DNA of 17,034 nucleotides from NCBI GenBank assembly GCA_002348385.1, contig DEBD01000041.1, positions 1-17,034 of the forward strand, given 5' to 3'. The notes below the pieces were generated by a model, which made no database searches, was not told the DNA's origin, and was given only the letters and a program-made list of their open reading frames with translations. Position numbers and translations under genes: made by a program. Shown piece after piece: positions 1-6,410 of this stretch. The number at the start of each line of letters is the position of its first letter. Positions within the stretch are counted from its first letter, which is position 1. This stretch comes from Gammaproteobacteria bacterium UBA2965 (lineage in GTDB: Bacteria > Pseudomonadota > Gammaproteobacteria > Pseudomonadales > Azotimanducaceae).

Positions 1-186
1 TGGGACAACGCCAAGAAGTACGTCGAGAAAGGCAACCTGGGTGGTAAGGGTTCCGAAGTTCATGCGGCTGCCGTGGTAGGCGACACCGTGGGCGATCCTT
101 TCAAGGACACCTCCGGGCCCAGCATGAACATCCTGATCAACGTGATGGCCATCGTCAGCCTGGTGATCGCCCCGTTGTTGGTATAA
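1..186 (+). CDS. hppA: Membrane-bound pyrophosphatase (ion-pumping), C-terminal fragment
   Basis: The window opens inside a reading frame whose last 61 residues are the C-terminal end of a membrane-integral pyrophosphatase, which couples PPi hydrolysis to H+ (or Na+) export across the inner membrane. The conserved stretch GDTVGDPFKDTSGPSMN lies about 26-42 residues into the fragment, followed by the family's last membrane helix (NILINVMAIVSLVIAPLLV) and a TAA stop. The 5' part, including the PPi-binding loops and the residues that decide potassium dependence, is outside the window, so ion specificity and K+ requirement cannot be read. The gene converges on a PPi-dependent phosphofructokinase, the other enzyme here that handles pyrophosphate. 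Identity is secure from the C-terminal signature alone. Confidence 0.93.
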   Translation, partial: WDNAKKYVEKGNLGGKGSEVHAAAVVGDTVGDPFKDTSGPSMNILINVMAIVSLVIAPLLV

Positions 187-238
187 CAACCGGCCCGCTG
201 CTTGGTGTAACGACGAGCAGCGACTCGGCTTAGGCGCT

Positions 239-269
239 AAAAATGCGTGCGGGGGTGAACGCCCCCGCA
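239..269 (-). terminator. Rho-independent-type terminator between hppA and pfp
   Basis: A perfect 8-bp GC-rich stem (TGCGGGGG / CCCCCGCA, 248-255 with 262-269), extended by one T-G wobble, closes a 4-nt loop. Read on the minus strand the stem is followed by CGCATTTTTAGC, giving a short U-tract, so it best fits termination of the leftward pfp transcript. On the plus strand there is no U-tract, though the stem could still slow the hppA transcript. Confidence 0.7.
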
Positions 270-299
270 AGCTTCGCCCCCACAAGCACAGCTATAGCG

Positions 300-1577
300 C
301 TAGAGTGAAAACGGCTCCAGCTGTTTCTTCACCAACTCGTTCTTCAGCCGCACGTACTGAGGCATGCCGTTTTTATATCCGGGGTAATCCTCTCCACGGA
401 TCAGCGGCGCAAGATATCGCTTGCCCTTGGCCGTGATGCCGAAACCATCTTTCGAAATGTAGCTTTTCGGCATCTTGCGCTCCACGTTAGCGACCCGCGA
501 GAGACTCACACTGCCCATCTTCCATCGGTAGGGCGAATCATTGGTGCGCACGATGGTGGGCATCACTGCGTTGTGTCCGGCCAGCGCCAACTCAACAGCC
601 TCCTTCCCCAACGCGTAGGCCTGCTTCACATCCGTGGCCGATGCCAGGTGGCGTGCGGCCCGCTGCAGGTAATCGGCAACCGCCCAGTGAAATTTGTAGC
701 CCAACTCGTCCTTGACCATGTTCGCCAACGTGGGCGCCACGCCGCCAAGCTGGGTGTGACCGAAGGCATCCTTGCTGCCCGCGTCGGCCACGAAGGTGCC
801 GTCCGCGTAGTGCGCCCCTTCCGACACCACCACCACGCAGTAGCCCACCCGCTCTACGGTGGCCTGCACCTTGACAAGAAAGCGGGCCTTGTCGAAGTCG
901 ACTTCCGGGAGCAGGATGACGTGCGGCGCATCGCCCGGCTGCTCTTGAGCCAGGCAGCTGGCTGCCGCAATCCAACCCGCATGGCGGCCCATGACTTCCA
1001 GAATAAATACCTTGGTGGAGGTCTCGCACATGGACGCCACGTCCAGGGCCGCTTCCCGAGTGGAAACCGCCACATACTTGGCCACGGACCCAAAGCCCGG
1101 ACAGCAATCGGTGAAGGGAAGGTCGTTGTCTACCGTCTTGGGAATGCCCACACAGGTAATTGGATACCCCATGCTGCGCGAGAGCTGCGAAACTTTGTAT
1201 GCCGTATCCTGCGAGTCGCCGCCGCCGTTGTAGAAGAAATAGCCGATATCGTGGGCGCGAAATACTTCCACCAGACGACGGTACTCGCGCTCGTTCTCGG
1301 CCAGCGATTTCAGCTTGTAACGGCACGAGCCGAACGCGCCACCGGGCGTGCTGCGCAAACCCGCGATGGCCGCCGTGCTCTCGCGGCTGGTGTCGATGAG
1401 CTCCTCGGAGAGCGCACCGATGATGCCGTTGCGTCCGGCCAGCACTTTGCCGATCCGATTGTTGTGCTTGCGCGCGGTTTCGATCACCCCGCAAGCGGTG
1501 GCATTGATCACCGCGGTGACACCACCCGACTGGGCATAGAATGCATTGGGCGCTTGGCGTTTGGCCTTGCCGGGCAT
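300..1577 (-). CDS. pfp: PPi-dependent 6-phosphofructokinase
   Basis: A 425-aa phosphofructokinase that reversibly phosphorylates fructose 6-phosphate, using pyrophosphate instead of ATP, in the cytoplasmic glycolytic/gluconeogenic path. Visible motifs: the N-terminal phosphate loop AQSGGVTAVIN (15-25), GGGDS (118-122), PKTVDND (146-152, with the catalytic Asp and the Lys typical of PPi enzymes, where ATP-PFKs have Gly), and MGRHAGW (196-202) for sugar-phosphate binding. The length suits the single-subunit-type bacterial PPi-PFKs and is longer than the ~320 aa of E. coli PfkA. The ATG is chosen because GGAGGT (1587-1592) lies 9 nt upstream. The gene is convergent with hppA and ends at a terminator stem. 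GGGDS differs from the commoner GGDDS/GGDGS but keeps an Asp at the PPi-determining position. PPi dependence is inferred from motifs. Confidence 0.93.
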   Translation of the reverse strand: MPGKAKRQAPNAFYAQSGGVTAVINATACGVIETARKHNNRIGKVLAGRNGIIGALSEELIDTSRESTAAIAGLRSTPGGAFGSCRYKLKSLAENEREYRRLVEVFRAHDIGYFFYNGGGDSQDTAYKVSQLSRSMGYPITCVGIPKTVDNDLPFTDCCPGFGSVAKYVAVSTREAALDVASMCETSTKVFILEVMGRHAGWIAAASCLAQEQPGDAPHVILLPEVDFDKARFLVKVQATVERVGYCVVVVSEGAHYADGTFVADAGSKDAFGHTQLGGVAPTLANMVKDELGYKFHWAVADYLQRAARHLASATDVKQAYALGKEAVELALAGHNAVMPTIVRTNDSPYRWKMGSVSLSRVANVERKMPKSYISKDGFGITAKGKRYLAPLIRGEDYPGYKNGMPQYVRLKNELVKKQLEPFSL

Positions 1578-1586
1578 TGGAATCGC

Positions 1587-1592
1587 ACCTCC
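1587..1592 (-). promoter_or_regulatory. Strong Shine-Dalgarno for pfp
   Basis: GGAGGT on the minus strand, 9 nt before the ATG at 1577. It fixes the start of the phosphofructokinase over longer upstream alternatives. Confidence 0.75.
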
Positions 1593-1639
1593 ATATGTCT
1601 ACAGATGTCCTAGCGGCGGGCATTGTCGGTGATGTGAAA

Positions 1640-1656
1640 AAATTGTGCGACAATTT
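1640..1656. promoter_or_regulatory. 17-bp inverted repeat, candidate operator in divergent region
   Basis: AAATTGT-GCG-ACAATTT is a perfect 7-3-7 palindrome. It sits in the 103-nt gap between divergently transcribed pfp and the membrane protein/mpl operon, 24 nt before the ATG at 1681. Its size and symmetry suit a dimeric repressor or activator site. No regulator gene lies in the window, so the ligand and protein are unknown. Confidence 0.4.
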
Positions 1657-1680
1657 CCGTTCCCGGACCCTTGAGAATTC

Positions 1681-2220
1681 ATGAAATCCATCCTGTCCCT
1701 GTTCTGGCAAATCTGTCGCCTACGGCAAAGCCCCGAGCACGTTCCCACCTACACCTGGTTCGTGGCTCTGGTAGTGGTTGCCAACTTCGTCGGCAACGTC
1801 GCTGTATCCGTGCTGGCAGGCCTCAGCACCGCGAGCGACAACCCCACCGCCGAGCGCTTGACTCTACTCCAGATATCCACCGGCGCTCTCGTGAGTCTCG
1901 CCAGCACGGCGGCGTTGGTCTGGTTCGCGCTCCAGATCAGAGAGCTTTCGCAACGTTTTTTTGCCACCATTACAGCATTGTTCGGCTGCGACCTACTGAT
2001 CACTGCCAGCTTCGGCGCGCTGTTGCCGCTGCTGGGCTTGGCCGAGCCACTCTTGGCGGCGACCCCGTTGGCTTTCCTGTTATATCTGGTTTGGTTCATT
2101 AGCGTGATGGGGTTCATCCTGCACCGCGCGTTAGACGTTCAGCTTGCTGCCGGAGTGTGTTTCGCGGTGGCATTTTCTCTCATAGGACTGGCGGTGAGCG
2201 AGGTGGCCCTTGGCCGGTGA
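1681..2220 (+). CDS. Five-helix inner-membrane protein of unknown function
   Basis: A 179-aa integral membrane protein that I do not recognise. Hydrophobic segments lie at about residues 26-48, 64-86, 96-118, 124-148 and 152-176, separated by short loops. The charged N-terminus (about 20 residues) and the helix-2/3 loop (RELSQRF) are probably cytoplasmic by the positive-inside rule. There is no signal peptide, enzymatic motif or metal-binding cluster. The ATG is preceded by only a weak GAG-containing ribosome site. The stop codon overlaps the start of mpl by 11 nt, so the two are almost certainly co-transcribed and possibly translationally coupled. That makes an envelope or peptidoglycan-related role plausible, but this is inference from position only. 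Confidence 0.8.
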   Translation: MKSILSLFWQICRLRQSPEHVPTYTWFVALVVVANFVGNVAVSVLAGLSTASDNPTAERLTLLQISTGALVSLASTAALVWFALQIRELSQRFFATITALFGCDLLITASFGALLPLLGLAEPLLAATPLAFLLYLVWFISVMGFILHRALDVQLAAGVCFAVAFSLIGLAVSEVALGR

Positions 2221-3610
2221 ATCCATCTATTTCCTGGGAATCGGCGGCACGCTCATGGGCAGCCTAGCCCAATTGGCCGCAGAGCTCGGCTACCAGGTGA
2301 GCGGCTCCGATACCGCCGTTTACCCCCCCATGAGCGATCAGCTCGCTGCCGCCAATATCAAGGTATTCGAAGGCTTTGATGCCAGCCAGCTGGAGCCGGC
2401 CCCGGACCTGGTGGTCATTGGCAACGCCGGGCTGCCGCGCGGTCACCCGGGCGTGGAGCACATTCTGGAGGCCGGGTTGGATTACGTCTCCGGCGCGGAG
2501 TGGCTGGGATCCCACGTGCTGCGCGACCGCTGGGTGCTGGCCGTGTCAGGTACCCACGGCAAGACCACCACGTCCAGTATGCTGGCATGGATCCTTGACC
2601 ACGCCGGCCTTACGCCCGGATACCTGATCGGCGGCGTACCGAAAAACTTCGAACGTTCCGCGCGACTGGGCGAGCACCCCTTCTTCGTGGTGGAAGCCGA
2701 CGAGTACGACTGTTCCTATTTCGACCGTCGTTCCAAATTCGTGCACTACCGACCTCACACCTTGATCATCAACAACCTTGAGTACGACCACGCGGACATC
2801 TTTCCCGACCTCGCCGCGATACAGACACAGTTCAACCACCTGCTACGCAGCGTCCCCGGCACCGGTCTGGTGGTAACTCCCAGCAACGACGAAGGCGTGG
2901 CCGAGGTGCTGTCCCAAGGCTGTTGGACGCCGTTGGCGCGGGTGGGCAGCGATCCGGTCAAGCAACCGCTGGACGAAGATACCGGCGAGCGCTGGAGCGC
3001 GTCCGATCTGGAAAATGCGGGAAGTACGTTCACCGTATGCTTGAACGACGAGCCGCAGGGGACGGTGGCCTGGCAGATATTCGGCGAGCACAACGTGCAC
3101 AACGCCCTGGCAGCCATCGCCGCCGCACGCCACGCGGGGGTGCCAGTGAACGTCTCCATCGAGGCGCTCAAAGAGTTCGGCGGGGTCAAGCGACGCATGG
3201 ATCTTATCGCCGAGGTAGGCGAGACACGCGTGTACGATGACTTCGCACACCATCCCAGCGCCATTCGCGCCACCTTGCAGGGCCTGCGCCACAAAGTAGG
3301 CAGCGACGAGATCGTGGCCGTGGTGGAACCTCGTTCGCACACCATGTCGTTGGGCACGCTGCGCAACGACCTCACCACCTGCTGCGCGGCCGCCGACGAA
3401 GTGTTCTGGTTCCGCGGCGAGAACATCAAGTGGGATCTCACCGAGGTAGTGCAGGATTGCGTGATTCCCGCGCATCAGCACGACTCTCTGGAGCGCCTGA
3501 TGGAAGCGCTGGCCAAGCTGCCGGAGCGCAAGCGGCACATCGTCATCATGAGCAACGGCAGCTTCGGCGGCATCTACGAAAAGCTGCCGTCGCTGCTTCG
3601 CGACAGCTAA
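2210..3610 (+). CDS. mpl: UDP-N-acetylmuramate:L-Ala-gamma-D-Glu-meso-Dap ligase (murein peptide ligase)
   Basis: A 466-aa Mur-ligase-family enzyme that attaches recycled L-Ala-gamma-D-Glu-meso-diaminopimelate tripeptide to UDP-MurNAc in the cytoplasm, saving peptidoglycan precursors. The order of motifs is classical: N-terminal nucleotide-binding start FLGIGGTLMG (8-17), ATP P-loop GTHGKTT (114-120), EADEYD (162-167), LEYDHADIF (190-198), the EHNVHNALAA helix in the central domain, YDDFAHHP and VEPRSHTM in the C-terminal domain. The AHHP and GGTxMG signatures separate Mpl from MurC. The start is a TTG inside the end of the upstream gene, with GAGG at 2200-2203 six nt before it. Length matches Mpl of other gammaproteobacteria (about 450-460 aa). 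Confidence 0.96.
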   Translation: MAGESIYFLGIGGTLMGSLAQLAAELGYQVSGSDTAVYPPMSDQLAAANIKVFEGFDASQLEPAPDLVVIGNAGLPRGHPGVEHILEAGLDYVSGAEWLGSHVLRDRWVLAVSGTHGKTTTSSMLAWILDHAGLTPGYLIGGVPKNFERSARLGEHPFFVVEADEYDCSYFDRRSKFVHYRPHTLIINNLEYDHADIFPDLAAIQTQFNHLLRSVPGTGLVVTPSNDEGVAEVLSQGCWTPLARVGSDPVKQPLDEDTGERWSASDLENAGSTFTVCLNDEPQGTVAWQIFGEHNVHNALAAIAAARHAGVPVNVSIEALKEFGGVKRRMDLIAEVGETRVYDDFAHHPSAIRATLQGLRHKVGSDEIVAVVEPRSHTMSLGTLRNDLTTCCAAADEVFWFRGENIKWDLTEVVQDCVIPAHQHDSLERLMEALAKLPERKRHIVIMSNGSFGGIYEKLPSLLRDS

Positions 3611-3649
3611 ACTCAAGTGCACCGAATAGCAACTCACGAGGGCACTGCC

Positions 3650-4597
3650 ATGAGCCAACGCCACCGCATCGCGCGATTCGTTGCCGCCGCCTGTTTCGCG
3701 CTTGGCGGCGCGGCGGGCGCGGCCGAAGAATGGTATCCGTCGCAGTACGGGGCCGACGACACGCTGGGCGCCATTAACAATCTGTCTCCCGAAAAGGTGG
3801 TTGAGGCAGCCAGACTCGTCACCACCGGGAAGACGTATCGGTTGGGCGTGCCCACCGGTGCAGACTCCCCTGCGTATCCGCCAAGGCAATACTCCATGAC
3901 CATCCTCCAGCTGGATGATGGCACCGGCACGCCAATGGGAGAAAACCAGACCACGGGCAACGACGACCTGATGAACCTCTGGATGGGCATCGGCAGCCAG
4001 ATCGACGGCCTGGGTCACATCGGCATAAACCACGTGTACTACAACGGCACCCATGCGGCGGATTTCATCGCACCCACTGGGGTGACCACGTTCAGCATCG
4101 ACCAACTGCCGCCCATAGTCAGCCGCGGCGTGCTGCTGGACATGGCCAAACACATGAACGCCGACAGGCTGGAGCCAGGCACGGCATTCAACCGCCGCGA
4201 GATCAAAGCGGCCGCCGCCGCACAGAACGTTCGCATCGAAAAGGGTGACGTGGTGCTGTTTCATACGGGCTGGCTTGGCCTGTCGGAAACCGACCCCGAG
4301 CGATTCATGTCCGGCGAGCCTGGCATTGGCATCGACGGCGCCCGCTACCTGGCCAAGCTAGGCGTGGTGGCCGTTGGATCGGACACCTGGGGGGTGGAGG
4401 TGCTGCCAAGCGAAGACCCAGCCCATCAGTTCCCCGTACACCAGGAGCTGCTGCCGAAGAACGGCATCTACATTCTGGAGAACATGGACACCCGAGAGCT
4501 GGCCGCCGATGGCGTGAGTGAGTTTCTGTTCGTGCTGGGCCAACCGCGTTTCGTGGGCGCGGTGCAGGCGGTGGTCAACCCGGTGGCCATCCGCTAG
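3650..4597 (+). CDS. Exported cyclase-family (kynurenine formamidase-like) hydrolase
   Basis: A 315-aa protein of the cyclase/formamidase-like family (COG1878), metal-dependent amidases, lactonases and isomerases. Residues 1-25 form a signal peptide (MSQRHRIARF then a hydrophobic Ala-rich core, cleavage near GAA|EEW), so the enzyme is predicted to be periplasmic. The family's metal-binding region is seen as IDGLGHIGINHVYYNG (118-133), the divergent version with Asp-x-x-x-His in place of the HTGTHxDxPxH of true kynurenine formamidases. GDVVLFHTGW and the GIDGARYLAKLGVVAVGSDT stretch are also conserved. The ATG at 3650 is preferred over a GTG at 3617 because GAGGG at 3638-3642 is 7 nt away and only this start gives a clean signal peptide. 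It lies 39 nt after mpl. The substrate is unknown. Confidence 0.85.
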   Translation: MSQRHRIARFVAAACFALGGAAGAAEEWYPSQYGADDTLGAINNLSPEKVVEAARLVTTGKTYRLGVPTGADSPAYPPRQYSMTILQLDDGTGTPMGENQTTGNDDLMNLWMGIGSQIDGLGHIGINHVYYNGTHAADFIAPTGVTTFSIDQLPPIVSRGVLLDMAKHMNADRLEPGTAFNRREIKAAAAAQNVRIEKGDVVLFHTGWLGLSETDPERFMSGEPGIGIDGARYLAKLGVVAVGSDTWGVEVLPSEDPAHQFPVHQELLPKNGIYILENMDTRELAADGVSEFLFVLGQPRFVGAVQAVVNPVAIR

Positions 4598-4666
4598 CAC
4601 CCTTCCCGGGCGCTCTTCGCACAGCACCGCCAGCCGCAAGCTCTGCCCTCCGGCAGGGCTTCGGGC

Positions 4667-4672
4667 TAACGT
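4667..4672 (+). promoter_or_regulatory. -10-like hexamer directly before comF (possible leaderless start)
   Basis: TAACGT ends 6 nt before the comF ATG at 4679, and the intervening bases are GCCCCC with no Shine-Dalgarno. A transcript started from this hexamer would begin at or next to the ATG. The upstream GCCCT-CCGGC-AGGGC stem (about 4645-4659) may end the preceding transcript but has no U-tract. No convincing -35 box is visible. Confidence 0.35.
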
Positions 4673-4678
4673 GCCCCC

Positions 4679-5383
4679 ATGCTGCTCGACCACCTGCTGC
4701 CAGGTATATGCCTGCTGTGCGATCGCATCCTCACCCCCGGATTGGCCACTCCGCCCAACGCGCAGCTGTGCGCCCACTGCCATGCTGCGCTGCCCTGGAA
4801 CCTACACCCCTGCCCCACTTGCGCCGTACCTCTCGAAGAGGGCGAACCCACATGCGCCGAGTGCGCCGATGCAGCCCCTTGCTTTGAGCGCGCGATAGCC
4901 CCGCTAAGGTTCGAGGAGGCCGCCCAAGCCTGGGTTCACCGGCTGAAGTTCAAACAGGGCATGGTCGAGGGGCGGGCGCTGGCGGCGCTGCTCACCACCT
5001 ACATCCAGCGCGGCTACGAGCGCACCGATCTGCCGGATGTCGTTGTGCCTGTCCCCCTATCACGCCGGCGTCTCATGAGGCGGGGCCACAACCAGGCCCT
5101 CACCCTCGCGCTCTGGGTAGCTCGGGGACTGAGGCTTCCCGTGCGCCGCACGGCGCTCAAACGGCTGGCTCACACACCGCCCCAGACCACACAGTCGCGG
5201 GAAGAACGGCAGCACAATCTGGTTGGCGCGTTCCAGAGCAAGCCCTGGCCCGGCAGCCGCGTCGCCCTAGTGGACGACGTCATGACCACCACAGCCACGG
5301 TAGCGGAAGCCACCCACACCCTGCTGGCTGCCGGCGCGGTCGCCGTCCACGTGTGGGTAGCAGCCCGCACGCCCGCGCCTTAA
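4679..5383 (+). CDS. comF: ComF family protein (phosphoribosyltransferase-like)
   Basis: A 234-aa double-zinc-finger phosphoribosyltransferase-fold protein. The N-terminal part has paired CxxC motifs at C11/C14, C31/C34, C45/C48 and C59/C62. The PRTase part has the conserved RRGHNQA (134-140), the QTTQSREER stretch (169-177) and the PRPP loop ALVDDVMTTTAT (196-207). ComF proteins are needed for natural DNA uptake in Bacillus and Haemophilus, where ComFC/ComF helps ssDNA cross the inner membrane or be processed; a biochemical reaction is not settled. Length is typical (220-240 aa). No ribosome-binding site is visible before the ATG and a -10-like hexamer lies 6 nt upstream. It stands on the same strand as mpl and srkA but seems to be its own transcription unit. 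Confidence 0.94.
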   Translation: MLLDHLLPGICLLCDRILTPGLATPPNAQLCAHCHAALPWNLHPCPTCAVPLEEGEPTCAECADAAPCFERAIAPLRFEEAAQAWVHRLKFKQGMVEGRALAALLTTYIQRGYERTDLPDVVVPVPLSRRRLMRRGHNQALTLALWVARGLRLPVRRTALKRLAHTPPQTTQSREERQHNLVGAFQSKPWPGSRVALVDDVMTTTATVAEATHTLLAAGAVAVHVWVAARTPAP

Positions 5384-5392
5384 GTCGTACAC

Positions 5393-5420
5393 GGGCGCAG
5401 GGGCTTGCTAGACTGCGCCC
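5393..5420 (+). promoter_or_regulatory. 8-bp hairpin and extended -10 element at the srkA start
   Basis: GGGCGCAG (5393-5400) pairs perfectly with CTGCGCCC (5413-5420), loop 12 nt, ending three bases before the srkA ATG. Within it TGCTAGACT (5406-5414) is an extended -10 sequence (TGn TAGACT), 9 nt before the ATG. There is no Shine-Dalgarno. The two readings compete: a leaderless promoter, or an RNA stem in a longer transcript that would mask the start or stop transcription coming from comF. Confidence 0.4.
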
Positions 5421-5423
5421 CCC

Positions 5424-6410
5424 ATGTCCGAAGACACCACACCCTACGCCGGTCTGTCACCCGAGCTCATCCTGGATGCCATGGAGGCACACGGCTTTTC
5501 CCCCACCGGCAGCCTGCTAGCGCTGAACAGCTACGAAAATCGCGTCTACCAGATAGAACTGGCCGACGACACCTTCTGCGTGACCAAGTTTTACCGCCCC
5601 AACCGGTGGAGCGACGCTCAGATCCTGGAAGAACACGCCTTTACGGCGGAACTCATGGAGCACGACCTGTCGGCCGTGGGCCCCGTAGAGCGCGACGGCA
5701 CCACGCTGTTCGACCACCAGGGGTTTCGTTTCTCGGTGTTTCCCAGGCAGGGGGGGCATCCACCCAACATCGAGGATCCCGACACCCTGGAGGTGCTGTC
5801 CCGCTCGCTGGCACGCCTGCACAACGTAGGCACGGTGACCGCATTTCAGACCCGGCCGGAAATCAGCCCCGAACGCCTAGGCGCGCAAAGCCGCGAGTTT
5901 CTCCTGGCGGAATCATTCATACCAACTGAGCTCCTACCCGCCTACACAACCATCACTGAGCAGCTCCTGGAGCGTATCCAACCCGTATTTGACGGGTTGC
6001 CCCGGCAGAACTGGCGCAGAATCCACGGCGACTGCCACCTGGGCAACCTGCTGTGGCGCGACAACACGGCACATTTCGTGGATTTCGACGACTGCGTGAA
6101 CGGCCCGCCCATTCAGGATCTGTGGATGCTCCTGTGGGGCGAGCGCCACGAGCAGGAACACCAGCTCAGCGAGATCATGGATGCCTACGCCCCGTTTGCC
6201 GACTTCGACTTTTCGACCCTGGTGCTGATCGAGCCGCTACGCACGCTGAGAATCATGCACCATGCGGCGTGGATCGGGCGGCGCTGGGACGACCCCGCAT
6301 TCCCCCGTGCGTTCCCTTGGTACAACACCGACAAATACTGGTCCGACCACATTCTGGATCTCAGGGAGCAACTCGCCAAGCTCGACGAGCCGCCGCTCAC
6401 GCTACATTGA
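5424..6410 (+). CDS. srkA: Stress response Ser/Thr kinase SrkA (YihE/RdoA)
   Basis: A 328-aa cytoplasmic protein kinase of the choline-kinase-like (APH) fold, the same length as E. coli SrkA. In E. coli it phosphorylates serine/threonine and protects against stress-induced death, acting downstream of the Cpx envelope response. Motifs seen: SYENRVYQIELADD (36-49) in the nucleotide-binding lobe, the Lys in CVTKFYRP (52-59), the catalytic loop HGDCHLGNLLW (201-211, Asp203 and Asn208), and the metal-binding VDFDDC (219-224). The C-terminal part keeps RTLRIMHHAAWIGRRW, characteristic of the family. No Shine-Dalgarno precedes the ATG. Its last 14 nt overlap the end of the convergent acyltransferase gene. 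In E. coli srkA is followed by dsbA; here that neighbour is absent. Confidence 0.95.
   Translation: MSEDTTPYAGLSPELILDAMEAHGFSPTGSLLALNSYENRVYQIELADDTFCVTKFYRPNRWSDAQILEEHAFTAELMEHDLSAVGPVERDGTTLFDHQGFRFSVFPRQGGHPPNIEDPDTLEVLSRSLARLHNVGTVTAFQTRPEISPERLGAQSREFLLAESFIPTELLPAYTTITEQLLERIQPVFDGLPRQNWRRIHGDCHLGNLLWRDNTAHFVDFDDCVNGPPIQDLWMLLWGERHEQEHQLSEIMDAYAPFADFDFSTLVLIEPLRTLRIMHHAAWIGRRWDDPAFPRAFPWYNTDKYWSDHILDLREQLAKLDEPPLTLH

Noticed and set aside
573..1613. Long open frame on the plus strand antisense to pfp
   Set aside because: It mirrors the GC-rich codon pattern of the phosphofructokinase on the other strand and shows no motif or ribosome site; pfp is secure.
2843..4264. 473-codon minus-strand frame antisense to mpl and the cyclase gene
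   Set aside because: His/Gly/Val-rich translation typical of a complement of GC-rich genes; both plus-strand genes have full family motifs.
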